From JBFGCT01 sp963825565 (GTDB lineage: Bacteria > Actinomycetota > Acidimicrobiia > Acidimicrobiales > Ilumatobacteraceae): a DNA stretch of 64,000 nt. The stretch spans positions 175,699 through 239,698 of the forward strand of contig CAWGTW010000003.1 of assembly GCA_963825565.1 (NCBI GenBank). The letters are read 5' to 3'. Under the pieces are notes generated by a model. The model had not been told where the DNA came from. It ran no database searches and saw only the letters and a list, made by a program, of their open reading frames with translations. Made by a program: the position numbers and the translations under genes. Below, piece by piece: positions 30,113-39,530 of this stretch. Every line of letters starts with the position of its first letter. The first letter of the stretch is position 1.

Positions 30113-30595
30113 ATGGAGCTGCCCGACTTCCACCTCCCGCACGCGGACAAGATCGAGTGGATGATCGAGACGAACGGCTGGGCCCTCGAGCCGGTCGCCG
30201 CGCAGCTCGACACCGAGCCGGTGATTCCCGGGTATGCCTACTCGATCGGGCTGCCGGCTGCGGTCGGCTTCCCCGAGGTGGTCGTCTTCGGGCTGGCACC
30301 CGTCGCGGCGAACGGCCTCGTCACCCTCGTCGTGGACGCGCGGCGGGGCGGCACCGACATCCCGCTCGGTGTCGACCTCGTCGGGCTGTTCGACAACGAC
30401 CTGCGTTGCCGCTTCGCCCCGGTCGACACCGGCGAGTGGGGCGCGCTGTTCACGACCGCGACCGCGTGGTACCGGGCGGAGCCGTTCGAGATGGTGCAGC
30501 TCCTCTACCCGGACCGCGACGGGTTCATGCCCTTCGAGGACGGCTACGACGCCCGGATGCGCGTCGCCCAGCCGGTGGTCGGCTCGCTCGGGTAG
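30113..30595 (+). CDS. DUF4262 family protein
   Basis: The 160-residue protein starts MELPDFHLPHADKIEWMIE and contains the YSIGLPAAVGFPEVVVFGL block that defines DUF4262, a small cytoplasmic family without known biochemical activity. The rest alternates short strands and ends in acidic sequence. CAGACT 6 bases before the ATG can act as a -10 for a leaderless transcript. Neighbours give no functional clue. Confidence 0.8.
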   Translation: MELPDFHLPHADKIEWMIETNGWALEPVAAQLDTEPVIPGYAYSIGLPAAVGFPEVVVFGLAPVAANGLVTLVVDARRGGTDIPLGVDLVGLFDNDLRCRFAPVDTGEWGALFTTATAWYRAEPFEMVQLLYPDRDGFMPFEDGYDARMRVAQPVVGSLG

Positions 30596-30655
30596 TCAGG
30601 CCCCGCTGCTACGATCTGCGCCACCCCTCGGCTTCCCGCGGCTCGGTGCACGACG

Positions 30656-31834
30656 ATGACGAACGGCAGCCCACTCCCGGTCACCGGCGCCTGGCTCCCC
30701 GGACACGACCCCGGCCACCGCCAGTTCTTCACGTTCGCCACCGACCGCCGGTTCGCGCTCGACTGTGGGACGGCGCTCTCCGACGTCGTCGTCGCGTACG
30801 AGACCTGGGGGCGCCTCGACGCCGACGCCTCGAACGCGATCCTGCTGTGTCACGCGTGGACCGGCGACAGCCACGCCGCCGGCCCGGCCGGCCGGGGTCA
30901 CCCGACGCCGGGCTGGTGGGACGACACCGTCGGGCCGGGCAAGCCGATCGACACCGACCGCTACTTCGTCGTCTGCGCAAATGTGCTCGGCGGCTGCCAG
31001 GGCTCGACCGGGCCGGCGTCGCCCCACCCGGCCGACGGCGAGTTCTACGGCTCCCGCTTCCCGGTCGTGACGATCCGCGACATGGTGCGGGCCCAGGCCC
31101 GCCTGGCCGATCACCTCGGGATCGCCTCGTGGATGTCGGTGATCGGCGGCTCGATGGGTGGGATGCAGGCGCTGGAGTGGGCGGTGATGTACCGACGGCG
31201 CATCCGGTCGCTCGTCGCCATCGCCACCTGCATGCAGGCGACCGCGCAGCAGATCGCGTGGGGCGCGATCGGCCGTCGGGCGATCCGGCTCGACCCGAAC
31301 TTCGCCGCCGGCGACTACTACGACTCGCCGACGGGTCAGGGTCCGGCCGAAGGGTTGGCGATCGCCCGCACGATCGCCCAGGTCACGTTCCGCAGCGACA
31401 ACGTCTTCACCGACCGCTTCGGGCGTGAGTTGGCCGACCACTCGCGCGGCACGCTCGACATGTGGCAGCGGTTCGAGGTCGAGCGCTACCTCGACCACCA
31501 CGGCACCAAGCTCGTGCGGCGCTTCGACGCCAACAGCTACCTGTCGATCGGCAAGGCGATGGACCTCCACGACCTCGCCCGGGGTCGGGGCACCCTCGAG
31601 CGGGCGATGGCCCGGGTGACCGTGCCGACCCTGACGGTCGGGATCTGGAGCGACATGCTGTACCCGGCGTACCAGCAGCAGCAGATCCACGAGATGCTGG
31701 CCGCCAACGGCACGCCGTCGCAGTACCTCGAGATCGACTCACCGCACGGTCACGACGCGTTCCTGATCAACGGCGACCAGCTGGCGAGACCGCTCGAGCG
31801 GTTCCTCGGCGAGGTCAGCAAGTCACCGTCGTAG
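30656..31834 (+). CDS. metX: Homoserine O-acetyltransferase
   Basis: MetX acylates homoserine for methionine synthesis by direct sulfhydrylation. The 392-residue protein is an alpha/beta hydrolase with the nucleophile elbow GGSMGGMQALEW, the oxyanion region LLCHAWTGDSH, Asp in TVGIWSDMLYP and His in SPHGHDAFLI. Acetyl against succinyl specificity cannot be read from sequence alone. Actinobacterial members normally use acetyl-CoA. No metY is in the window. The Fpg/Nei gene starts 5 bases downstream. Confidence 0.93.
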   Translation: MTNGSPLPVTGAWLPGHDPGHRQFFTFATDRRFALDCGTALSDVVVAYETWGRLDADASNAILLCHAWTGDSHAAGPAGRGHPTPGWWDDTVGPGKPIDTDRYFVVCANVLGGCQGSTGPASPHPADGEFYGSRFPVVTIRDMVRAQARLADHLGIASWMSVIGGSMGGMQALEWAVMYRRRIRSLVAIATCMQATAQQIAWGAIGRRAIRLDPNFAAGDYYDSPTGQGPAEGLAIARTIAQVTFRSDNVFTDRFGRELADHSRGTLDMWQRFEVERYLDHHGTKLVRRFDANSYLSIGKAMDLHDLARGRGTLERAMARVTVPTLTVGIWSDMLYPAYQQQQIHEMLAANGTPSQYLEIDSPHGHDAFLINGDQLARPLERFLGEVSKSPS

Positions 31835-31839
31835 CCGTC

Positions 31840-32616
31840 GTGCCCGAGGGGTTGGAGGCCGAGATCTGGCGTGAGGCGCTGGAGGTCACGATCGGTCGGC
31901 GGATCGATCGGGTGTGGACCGACGATCGGGTTGCGCCCGCCGACCTGGCACCGGTCGTCACCGGGAGCACGATCGTCGATCTCCGGCGGGTCGGCAAGGT
32001 CGTGCTGATCGACACGGCGTCGGTCACGATCGGGCTGCACTTCGGGATGACCGGCCGTGTCGAGGTCGACGGTGGTGCCCCGATCGGCCGCCTCGAGTAC
32101 GCGTCTGGCCGCGACCGGCCGGAATGGGATCGGCTGCGCATCGTGACCACCCCGGGCTCGGAGGTCGCCCCGGCGATCCGTTTGAACGATCCTCGGCGGC
32201 TCGGCCACGTCAGCATCGATCCCGACCTGACCCACCTCGGCCCCGACGTGTTCGGCCTGAGCTCCCGGGTGCTCGCGGCGCGTCTGGCGCGCCGTCGGTC
32301 GGCGGTCAAGTCGGCCCTGCTCGACCAGACGATGGTCGCCGGGCTGGGCAACCTGTGCGCCGACGAGGTGCTCTGGTGGTCGGGTCTCGACCCGCACCGC
32401 CCGGCCGACTCGCTGACCGGGGGTGAGATCGCCGGGCTGGCGGCGGCGATCCGGCGTCGGCTGCCGATCATGTTGCGCCGAGGTGGCAGCCATACCGGCG
32501 TGCTCGATCCGACCGTGCGCTCGGCCTGCCCGCCGTGCCCGCGCGACGGTACGCCCCTTCGTCGCTCGCCGATCGGGGGTCGCACCGCGGTGTGGTGCCC
32601 CCAGCACCAGCGTTGA
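31840..32616 (+). CDS. Fpg/Nei-family DNA glycosylase
   Basis: These enzymes remove oxidised bases and cut the strand by beta,delta-elimination. The GTG at 31840 gives VPEGLEAEIW, placing the catalytic Pro2 and Glu3 as required. The helix-two-turn-helix segment is DQTMVAGLGNLCADEVLW, and the C-terminal zinc finger is CPPC...WCPQH, in which the fourth Cys is replaced by His. The protein has 258 residues, slightly short for the family. Fpg against Nei (endonuclease VIII) substrate choice is not decidable. The gene follows metX by 5 bases. Confidence 0.88.
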   Translation: MPEGLEAEIWREALEVTIGRRIDRVWTDDRVAPADLAPVVTGSTIVDLRRVGKVVLIDTASVTIGLHFGMTGRVEVDGGAPIGRLEYASGRDRPEWDRLRIVTTPGSEVAPAIRLNDPRRLGHVSIDPDLTHLGPDVFGLSSRVLAARLARRRSAVKSALLDQTMVAGLGNLCADEVLWWSGLDPHRPADSLTGGEIAGLAAAIRRRLPIMLRRGGSHTGVLDPTVRSACPPCPRDGTPLRRSPIGGRTAVWCPQHQR

Positions 32617-32679
32617 TCGCCGGAGAACTGCGACGTGGGCTGCCCGATCTCGGCTCGCAGCTGGCATGATTTCGTCGCA

Positions 32680-33393
32680 ATGTTCGCCGCGCTCGCGTCC
32701 AGCCTGATCCCGCTGCGCTCCGTCGCCGGTGATCCCTCGTCCACTCGGACGGTGTACGCCGTGGTGATCGCGCTCGCGGTGATCGGGGTCGGGTTGATCG
32801 TGCTCGGGATCTGGATGATCCGCCAGACGAGGGTCGAACCCGTCCTGCTGGCACCGCTCGAGCGCATGGCGGACCGCCGGTGGCGCCGGAGCGACCCGAC
32901 CGGTCGCCGGCGGCTGCTCGACGACGTCCGCCCGGAGGGTGCCGAACCGGTCCATCGCGCACCGGACGAACCCGAGATCGACGAAGAGTTCGATGCCGAG
33001 CCGCCGGTGCCTTCCTTCGACGACCTCGATCCGATCCTCCTCGCCTATGACATCGACCCGCGCCTGCTCGACGTGCCGGCCCCCGCGGCCGACGCCCTTG
33101 CGACCGGTGACGACGCGACCGGTGACGACGCGACCGTTGACGAGCCGGCGAGCGACGACCGGCCCGATGACGACCCGAACGGCGACGATCCGACCGATGC
33201 CGAGCCGGCGATCGACCGAGGAGCGCCGCCGCCGGCGGACGACGGTGCGATCGCGGACGACGGGACCGATCAGGCGGGGACCGACGATGGGACCGGAGAC
33301 CACGGGACCGACCAGGCGGGGACCGGCGATGGGACCGTGCGGGGCGTCTACGCCGGTGAACCGGATGGCGAGCCGGCCGGATCCGACCGGTAG
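32680..33393 (+). CDS. Single-TM protein with acidic degenerate-repeat tail
   Basis: No family is recognised. From the ATG at 32680 the product has 237 residues: a membrane span near residues 25-48 (VVIALAVIGVGLIVLGIWMI), a basic region (RRWRRSDPTGRRRLL), then a long tail dominated by Asp, Gly, Thr and Ala. The tail holds short degenerate repeats such as TGDDATGDDAT and GTDQAGTDDGTGDHGTDQAGT. The tail is probably disordered. A GTG at 32635 is a less likely start. Confidence 0.65.
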   Translation: MFAALASSLIPLRSVAGDPSSTRTVYAVVIALAVIGVGLIVLGIWMIRQTRVEPVLLAPLERMADRRWRRSDPTGRRRLLDDVRPEGAEPVHRAPDEPEIDEEFDAEPPVPSFDDLDPILLAYDIDPRLLDVPAPAADALATGDDATGDDATVDEPASDDRPDDDPNGDDPTDAEPAIDRGAPPPADDGAIADDGTDQAGTDDGTGDHGTDQAGTGDGTVRGVYAGEPDGEPAGSDR

Positions 33394-33409
33394 CGGTAGC
33401 CTCGTCGCG

Positions 33410-33625
33410 GTGGGAACCCTCGACACCGACGCAATGATCCTTCGCTTTCAGGAGCGCGCCAAGGCGGTCAAGCGGCGCCCGCTGCCGCCGGTCGCCGGCG
33501 AGGAGCGGCAACGGTTCATCGAGCAATCACAGCTCGACTTCCAGGATTTCGCGATGATCGGCGATGCCGAGGCGACGATCGAGGACGGGGTGCTGACCCT
33601 GCGCGTCGACCTCCGTCCCTCCTGA
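33410..33625 (+). CDS. Small conserved-looking protein (71 aa)
   Basis: A GTG at 33410, 7 bases after a -10-like TAGCCT, opens a 71-codon frame ending TGA at 33623-33625. The product is charged and soluble (MILRFQERAKAVKRRPLPP, then IEQSQLDFQDFAMIGDAE). I recognise no named family. It ends 72 bases before tRNA-Gly. Confidence 0.6.
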   Translation: MGTLDTDAMILRFQERAKAVKRRPLPPVAGEERQRFIEQSQLDFQDFAMIGDAEATIEDGVLTLRVDLRPS

Positions 33626-33679
33626 CGCGCGCCGATGTCTCGGTGGTCGGCAGGGTGTCCGATCGGCGGGCACCACTGC

Positions 33680-33685
33680 TAGATT
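33680..33685 (+). promoter_or_regulatory. Extended -10 of tRNA-Gly
   Basis: TGC-TAGATT forms an extended -10 element 12 bases upstream of the first tRNA base. No good -35 is needed with the TGN extension. Confidence 0.4.
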
Positions 33686-33697
33686 GATCGCTCGATT

Positions 33698-33773
33698 GCG
33701 GACGTGGCTCAGTTGGTAGAGCGTCACCTTGCCAAGGTGAAGGTCGCCGGTTCGATCCCGGTCGTCCGCTCCA
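33698..33773 (+). tRNA. tRNA-Gly (GCC)
   Basis: The 76-base gene folds as a cloverleaf. The acceptor arms gcggacg and cgtccgc pair perfectly, the anticodon loop is TTGCCAA with GCC at 33731-33733, the T loop is GGTTCGATCCC-like, and CCA is encoded at 33771-33773. Confidence 0.97.
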
Positions 33774-33775
33774 GG

Positions 33776-33816
33776 GAAGCCCTGGTCAGCACGTCGCTGG
33801 CCAGGGCTTCTTCTGT
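33776..33816. terminator. Hairpin terminator between tRNA-Gly and the convergent RTX gene
   Basis: GAAGCCCTGGTCAGC and GCTGGCCAGGGCTTC (33796-33810) form a 15-bp stem with one G-T pair and a 5-base loop, followed by TTCTGTT. It starts 3 bases after the tRNA CCA and ends at the stop codon of the leftward gene, so it can serve both. Confidence 0.8.
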
Positions 33817-36023
33817 TAGTCCCGCACCTTGTTGTTTCCGGACCCGCCATCGAGCAGGTCGGAGCCCGTTCCGCCCCGGAGCACGTCGTCGCCGTCGCCG
33901 CCGTACAACTCGTCGTCGCCGCCGCGGCCCCAGAGCTGGTCGTCGCCGTCTCCGCCGTTGATGACGTCAGGGCCAGATCCGCCCCAGAGCATGTCGTCGT
34001 CGTCACCACCGTGGATGATGGTGGGCAGATCGATCGACTGGTGGACGCTGCCGTGGTCGTCGCCCTCGCACAGCCACACTTCGACCGAGGTCACCGCAGC
34101 GAGGTCGAACCGCCGGTGCTTCGGCGAGACGAAATCCGCGAACACGTCGATCTCGTCTCGGATCGCCTTGACGTCGACGTGATCGGCGCCGGCGGTGCCG
34201 ACGATCTGGAGCACACCTCCGTTGATCCCGACGCCCGTGACGACGGCGAGCGTGCTGTCGCTCGCCGCACCGGTGTCGTCGTCGGTGATCGTGACGGTGA
34301 CGGTGAACACGCCCCCCGCGAGGTACGTGTGATCGGCGGTGTAGGTCCCGCCACCGACGGCCTGGACCACGGTTGCCGGTTCGATGTCGCCGTCACCCCA
34401 ATCGATCACGGCGGTGTGGGTGTCCAACGTGCCGACGTCGGTGAACGCACCGCTGACGGTCACGGTCTCACCTTCCTCGGCCTTGTCCGCGAACGTCGCC
34501 GAGCTGTCGATCGAGGTGATGACCGGCGCCACGTTGTTGACCGTCAGCACCGGTGAGGTGGCTACGCCGCTGCCGAGGTCGTCGTCGTTGATCGTGACGT
34601 CGACGGTGAAGTTGTCGGACGGCGTCGCTGTGAACGGATCGTCGTCGAGGAACGTTCGCTCCGTCGAGAAGGTCCCCGCCCCGACCACGACGGCTGTCGA
34701 CGCGCCATCGCTCCATGCGGCACTTCCGCTGAACGTCTCGGTGACCTCGCCCAGGGCCGGATCGACGAACGTCCCGGACACGGTCACCGAGTCGCCTTCG
34801 TCGATCGACGCCGCGCTGACTCCGATCGCGTCGATCGAAGGTTCGACGTTGTTGACCGTCACGATCGGCGACACGGCGCTGGTCTGACCGCCGTCGCCGT
34901 CGTCGATGGTCACCTGGACCGTGAACTGGTCCGAGGGCGTTGTGGTGGTCGGGTGGTCGTCGGGGAAGGTCCGCTCGGTCGAGAACGTGCCGTCGCCGAT
35001 CGTCACCGCGGTGATCACACCGTCGCTCCAGAGCGACGTGCCGGTGTACGTCTCACCGCTGCCAGGGTCGGAGAACGTCCCGGACACGGTCACCGAGTCG
35101 CCTTCGTCGATCGATGCCGCACTGGCGATGATCGTGTCGATGGTGGGCGCGACGTTGGTGATGTTGACGGTCGCCGTGTCGGTGTCGCTCAGGCTGCCGT
35201 CGGAGACCTGCACCACGACGGTCTGAGCGTCGGGTCCGTCGAAGCCCGCCGCGGAGAACGACGGCGAGGCGCCCGGAGTCTCGAAGCTGCCGTTGTTGTC
35301 GAGGTCCCAGTCGATCGCCAGCGTGTCGCCGTCCGGGTCCGAGCTGCCGGCGCTGCTCAGGCTCACGCTGCCGCCTTCCGGCACGCTGTAGTCGCCGTTT
35401 GCCTCGGCGGTCGGCGCCGTGTTGGCGCCGCTGTGGAAGACCTTCAGCTGGACCGAGTCGATGTCGATGGTCGTACTGCCGGGATCGCCGCTCGACGTCG
35501 TGATCACCTTCTGCTTGATGTAGACACCGATGTCGCCGTTGTTGAAGTCCGCCGGCGTGAACGTCGTCCCCCACAGCTCGGTCGCCCCACCGACGGACTC
35601 GAAGGACGTCCCGTCGCAGGTGTTCGGGCCGTCGTTCGCGGGGAGCACCATCTGTGTCCCGGTCAGCGCCCCGCCATCGGTCAGCCGAATGATCTGTTCA
35701 CCGACGGTCTCGTAGTCGACGATGACCTCGACGCCGTCGATCGAGTCGCCTGCTGGGATGCTGAAGTTCGGGAACGAGAAGAAGGCTTCCGCGCCTCCGG
35801 GCTGGCTCGATGCGGCGATGCAGAACGAGTCGGAGGGCCCGTGCGCGTTCGCCGACCCCGTCGACGGCACCCACTGGCCTCCGCCGCTGCCGGTCCAGGA
35901 ACTGACGAAGAGGGCCTGCTCCGCGGCCGAAGCCGTGTTCGCGGATGTCCCCACCAACGCGACTGGCATCAGGACGAGCGTGGCTGCGATCGCGGCGACG
36001 CGGTTGAGGTCGATCCGAAACAT
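33816..36023 (-). CDS. Secreted PKD/cadherin-like protein with RTX calcium-binding repeats
   Basis: The 735-residue product has a signal peptide (about 1-34, ending near TASAAEQ). A lectin-like or beta-sandwich region follows to about residue 200. Four or five repeated Ig/PKD-like domains come next, each built around VTVNNVEPSID...AASIDEGDSVTVSGTF. Near the end are hemolysin-type nonapeptides such as GGDGDDQLWG and GGDGDDVLRG (about 675-725), which bind Ca2+ and commonly mark type I-secreted or cell-surface proteins in Gram-negatives. Here a Sec signal is present. Two domain copies are still 47/48 identical over 48 bases of DNA. An adhesin or matrix role is inferred. Confidence 0.88.
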   Translation of the reverse strand: MFRIDLNRVAAIAATLVLMPVALVGTSANTASAAEQALFVSSWTGSGGGQWVPSTGSANAHGPSDSFCIAASSQPGGAEAFFSFPNFSIPAGDSIDGVEVIVDYETVGEQIIRLTDGGALTGTQMVLPANDGPNTCDGTSFESVGGATELWGTTFTPADFNNGDIGVYIKQKVITTSSGDPGSTTIDIDSVQLKVFHSGANTAPTAEANGDYSVPEGGSVSLSSAGSSDPDGDTLAIDWDLDNNGSFETPGASPSFSAAGFDGPDAQTVVVQVSDGSLSDTDTATVNITNVAPTIDTIIASAASIDEGDSVTVSGTFSDPGSGETYTGTSLWSDGVITAVTIGDGTFSTERTFPDDHPTTTTPSDQFTVQVTIDDGDGGQTSAVSPIVTVNNVEPSIDAIGVSAASIDEGDSVTVSGTFVDPALGEVTETFSGSAAWSDGASTAVVVGAGTFSTERTFLDDDPFTATPSDNFTVDVTINDDDLGSGVATSPVLTVNNVAPVITSIDSSATFADKAEEGETVTVSGAFTDVGTLDTHTAVIDWGDGDIEPATVVQAVGGGTYTADHTYLAGGVFTVTVTITDDDTGAASDSTLAVVTGVGINGGVLQIVGTAGADHVDVKAIRDEIDVFADFVSPKHRRFDLAAVTSVEVWLCEGDDHGSVHQSIDLPTIIHGGDDDDMLWGGSGPDVINGGDGDDQLWGRGGDDELYGGDGDDVLRGGTGSDLLDGGSGNNKVRD
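34767..34814. repeat. 48-bp near-identical repeat, copy 1 (inside RTX gene)
   Basis: This stretch and 35073-35120 differ at one base. Both encode the same segment of adjacent Ig-like domains, which indicates a recent duplication or gene conversion. Confidence 0.9.
35073..35120. repeat. 48-bp near-identical repeat, copy 2 (inside RTX gene)
   Basis: Second copy of the repeat at 34767-34814. The single difference is a C/T transition in the Asp codon. Confidence 0.9.
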
Positions 36024-36176
36024 GGTGGTGTCCTTTCCCGTTGGCCGACTCGTCGGCGTTGCCGTCCGGAGCGCCGGATTGCACCAGCGTAGGAGATCGG
36101 CGGTGGCGGCTCGGCCCCGACCGGGGTGCGGTGACCGACCCGCCTCGGTCGAGAGGGTTCGGTAGATTCGACCTTC

Positions 36177-38363
36177 GTGGCGATCGAGCGGCAGCGCGTG
36201 AGCGCCGGAGCGCTGCTCGCAGTGATCGTCGCGCTCGCCGCCGCCGGGGCTGCGTTGGCAGATGCGTCACCGACCGGTTCGCCCGGCGTCGATGTGGTGC
36301 TCGTCGCAGTCGTCGCCGGTGCGGTGACCTTGGCCGCGGCGTCGGCTCCCTGGTGGGCCAGCGCCGGTGCCGCCGGCATTGGGGCGACGGTTGCGCTGGA
36401 GCCCGTCGTCTGGGTCCTCGGGACCCTGGGATTCGTCGGCGGGTTGGCGGTCGGTGTTCGCGGCGATCGACCGGAGCTGCGCGCAGTGGTCGGTGGAATC
36501 GCCGTCAACGCGTTGATCCGCTCCGAGCTCGGGGGGTTCTTCGGGCTGTCCTCGCTCATCGGGATCGCCACGTGTTCGGCCCTGTTCCTGGTCGGTGTGT
36601 GGAATCGCCCGCACGACGTGCGGCGGGTCGCGATCCTCGGGCTGGGCGCCGTGGCGGGCCTGGCGATCGTCGCGATCGCCGCCGGGGGGCTGTCCGCGAT
36701 GGCGGCGCGATCGGATGTCGCAACCGCGGCGAGCCGCTCCGAGGAGGCGATCGACGCGCTCAACGACGGCGACTACGTTGCTGCGGCCGATCTCTTCGAC
36801 GAGGCCGCCGACAGTTACGCCGGGGTGCACGACGCCCTCGGCGGCACGCTCGCCGCGCCGGCGGCGGTGATCCCCGGGATCAGCCAGAACCTCCGGGCGG
36901 GACGCGACCTGGCCGAGACGGCGTCGTCCGCCACCGCCGAGGCCGCCGACGCGCTGCGCCAGGCCGACCTGTCCAACGTCCGCTTCGTCGACGGCCGGAT
37001 CGACCTCGACACGGTGCGCGGTCTGGAGGAACCGGTGCTGCGCCTCCAGGTCGTGCTCGAGGAGCTGTCGCAGGTGGTCACCGAGGTCGACTCGCCCTGG
37101 CTCGTCGGACCCCTGCGGGCGCAGCTCGCCGAGCTCGATGCCGACCTCGCCGACAACGAGGCCCGGCTCGCCGATGTGATCGAGGCGGTCCGCGTCGCGC
37201 CGGCGATGCTCGGCGGTGATGGGCCGAGGCGATACCTGATCCTGTTCACGACCCCGGCCGAAGCGCGCGGGCTCGGTGGCTTCGTCGGCAACTTTGCCGA
37301 GGTGCGGGCCTTCGACGGCAGGATCGTCGTCAGCGAGTTCGCCGGCCGCTCCGAGCTCGAGGACCACCTTGCCCAGACCGCCGCGTTCTGCATCGAGTGC
37401 CCGGCCGAGCTCCTCGACCGCTACGGGCGATTCGGGTTCGATTCCGGTCCCGACGGCGCCGTCGAGCCGAGGGTGTGGTCGAACATCACGATGCCGGCCC
37501 ACTTCCCGTACGTCGCCGAAGCAGCAGCGATCCTGTACCCGCAGAGCGGTGGCGCGCCGATCGACGGCGTCATCGTGATGGACCCGTACGTCATCGAGGC
37601 GCTCATGGGGTTCACGGGTCCGATCGAGATCCCCGAGCTCGACCGCGTCGTCCGGCCCGACGAGGCCGCCGAGTTCATCCTCGGGGACCAGTACCTCGAA
37701 CTCGACGACGGGGGCGGGAGTGACGACCGCATCGATGCGCTCCAGTCGTTGGGCGAGGGCGTCGTCACCGCGTTGCTCACGTCGTCGCTCCCCGATCCGC
37801 CCGATCTCGCCCGCGAGCTTGCACCGATGGTCGAGGAGCGCCGGCTGTTGATGTGGGCGGTCGACGACCGTGAACGGGAGTTCCTCGACCGCGTCGGCGC
37901 GCTCGGCGCGCTGCCCGAGCTCGGTCCCGACGGCGGCTTCTCCGTGTCGGTCACCAATGGCGGCGCCAGCAAGATCGACGTCTTCCTCGACCGCGCGGTC
38001 GACGTCGCGGTCGGCGTCGCCGACGATGGGACCCGTCGGCTGACCGCCAGGGTCGTGCTCACCAACAACGCGCCGAGCTCGGGGCTGCCGGACGACGTGA
38101 TCGGCAACGCGGTCGGGCTGCCGACGGGGACGAGCAGGCTGTTCGTCACGTTCTACGGGCCGCGGCTGTTGGAGGCCGCGTTCCTCGACCGCTCGCCGCT
38201 CCCGCTCGAACGGTCGGCCGAGGCGGGTTGGTCGGCCTACGGCGACAACGTCGATCTCGGGCCGGGTCAGTCCGTCGAGTACGTACTCGAGTTCCGCCTG
38301 GAACCGGCGCCCGGCGTGCCCGGCCCGCCGGTCGAGTTCGTGCAACCGCTCGCCGATCGTTGA
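36177..38363 (+). CDS. DUF4012 family membrane protein
   Basis: The 728-residue product has five or more hydrophobic N-terminal segments (to about residue 180), a helical linker, and a large extracytoplasmic domain with RYLILFTTPAEARGLGGFVGNF, FPYVAEAAAILYPQSGG and VIVMDPYVIEALMGFTGPIE. These blocks are the DUF4012 signature, often found near exopolysaccharide genes in actinobacteria and probably related to LytR-type surface-polymer proteins. No polysaccharide genes are adjacent here. TAGATT ends 8 bases before the GTG start, so the mRNA may be leaderless. Confidence 0.85.
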   Translation: MAIERQRVSAGALLAVIVALAAAGAALADASPTGSPGVDVVLVAVVAGAVTLAAASAPWWASAGAAGIGATVALEPVVWVLGTLGFVGGLAVGVRGDRPELRAVVGGIAVNALIRSELGGFFGLSSLIGIATCSALFLVGVWNRPHDVRRVAILGLGAVAGLAIVAIAAGGLSAMAARSDVATAASRSEEAIDALNDGDYVAAADLFDEAADSYAGVHDALGGTLAAPAAVIPGISQNLRAGRDLAETASSATAEAADALRQADLSNVRFVDGRIDLDTVRGLEEPVLRLQVVLEELSQVVTEVDSPWLVGPLRAQLAELDADLADNEARLADVIEAVRVAPAMLGGDGPRRYLILFTTPAEARGLGGFVGNFAEVRAFDGRIVVSEFAGRSELEDHLAQTAAFCIECPAELLDRYGRFGFDSGPDGAVEPRVWSNITMPAHFPYVAEAAAILYPQSGGAPIDGVIVMDPYVIEALMGFTGPIEIPELDRVVRPDEAAEFILGDQYLELDDGGGSDDRIDALQSLGEGVVTALLTSSLPDPPDLARELAPMVEERRLLMWAVDDREREFLDRVGALGALPELGPDGGFSVSVTNGGASKIDVFLDRAVDVAVGVADDGTRRLTARVVLTNNAPSSGLPDDVIGNAVGLPTGTSRLFVTFYGPRLLEAAFLDRSPLPLERSAEAGWSAYGDNVDLGPGQSVEYVLEFRLEPAPGVPGPPVEFVQPLADR

Positions 38364-38504
38364 TCGCCCGGTGGGTCGTGGAGGTGACGTATGGTGCGTT
38401 CGCGCGCTTCTGTGGACTGGCGGGCGGATTCCGTGGCGCATGAGCACCGGTGTCGATCGGTCTTGGCGTAGGCTCCCCGGCACTTGTTGGAAAGGAATCC
38501 GCCG

Positions 38505-39530
38505 ATGAATGCCAACTCCGTGATGACCCATCGCAACGTCGGCGTGCTCGCCGTCGAGGCGGTCGAGGCGCCAGAGGTCATCACGTCGGTCTGGATCGAC
38601 GAGCAACTGGCCGAGACCTACGCACGAACCGGGCTGAAGCCGGGCACGCTGTCCCAGCTCGCCGGGATCGAGGAACGCCGGTGGTGGCCCGAGGGGATGA
38701 CGTTCGATGAGGCCGCTTCGCTGGCCGGTCAGGCGGTGCTCGACTCGACCGGGATCGACCGCGATCGGGTCGGGATGCTGATCTCGACATCGGTGTGCAA
38801 GCACGAGCTCGAACCATCGGTCGCCTGCGCCGTGCACCACCAGCTCGACCTGCCGCCGAGTTGCCTCAACTTCGACGTCGGCAACGCATGCCTCGGCTTC
38901 ATCAACGGGATGCAGATCGCTGCGGCCGCGATCGACGGCGGGGCGATCGACTACGCGCTGGTCGTCGACGGCGAAGGCAGCCGACACATCCAGGAGGCGA
39001 CGATCGCACGGCTCCAGGGTCCCGATGTCGACGCCGCCGACGTGTTCGCCGAGTTCGCCTCGCTGACCCTCGGTTCCGGTGCCGCCGCCACCGTCCTCTG
39101 CCGGCTCGACGAGCACCCCGAGGCGCACCGCCTCGTCGGCGGGATCGCCCGGGCCGGTACGCAACACCACGAACTGTGCGTCGGCAACCTCGAGCGGATG
39201 ACAACCGACACCCACAGCCTGCTCGTCGCCGGCCTCGACCTCGGCGAGGAGGCGTGGAAGCACGCTGGGCACCAGTTCGACTGGGAGGTCGGGATGGATT
39301 GGTACATCGTGCACCAGGTCAGCCAGGTCCACACCCGGATGATGTGCGAGCGCCTCGGCGTCGACCCCGACCGCGTGCCGCTCACCTTCCCGCACTACGG
39401 CAACGTCGGCCCGGCGGCGATCCCGATCACGCTCGCCGGCGTCGCCGACCAGATCGAGCGCGGCGAGCGCGTGCTCTGCATGGGCATCGGGTCGGGGCTC
39501 AATACGAGCTTCACCGAAATCGTCTGGTGA
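38505..39530 (+). CDS. oleA: OleA: acyl-CoA head-to-head condensing thiolase-fold enzyme
   Basis: OleA condenses two fatty acyl-CoAs non-decarboxylatively to a 2-alkyl-3-ketoacid, the first step of long-chain olefin synthesis. The 341-residue protein is FabH-like. The nucleophile is Cys129 (FDVGNACLGF), the distinctive Glu103 is in ELEPSVA, and His270 (VHQVS) and Asn300 (HYGNVGP) complete the site. The start ATG at 38505 has a GGAAAGGA Shine-Dalgarno at 38489-38496. The next gene's GTG overlaps its stop as GTGA. The downstream oleBC and oleD genes make this assignment much firmer than sequence similarity to FabH alone. Confidence 0.93.
   Translation: MNANSVMTHRNVGVLAVEAVEAPEVITSVWIDEQLAETYARTGLKPGTLSQLAGIEERRWWPEGMTFDEAASLAGQAVLDSTGIDRDRVGMLISTSVCKHELEPSVACAVHHQLDLPPSCLNFDVGNACLGFINGMQIAAAAIDGGAIDYALVVDGEGSRHIQEATIARLQGPDVDAADVFAEFASLTLGSGAAATVLCRLDEHPEAHRLVGGIARAGTQHHELCVGNLERMTTDTHSLLVAGLDLGEEAWKHAGHQFDWEVGMDWYIVHQVSQVHTRMMCERLGVDPDRVPLTFPHYGNVGPAAIPITLAGVADQIERGERVLCMGIGSGLNTSFTEIVW

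Noticed and set aside
33100..33330. CRISPR-like or tandem DNA repeat in the acidic tail region
   Set aside because: The repeats are short, degenerate and in coding frame (GDDAT, GTDQAGT). No spacer structure is present, and I saw no CRISPR array anywhere in the window.
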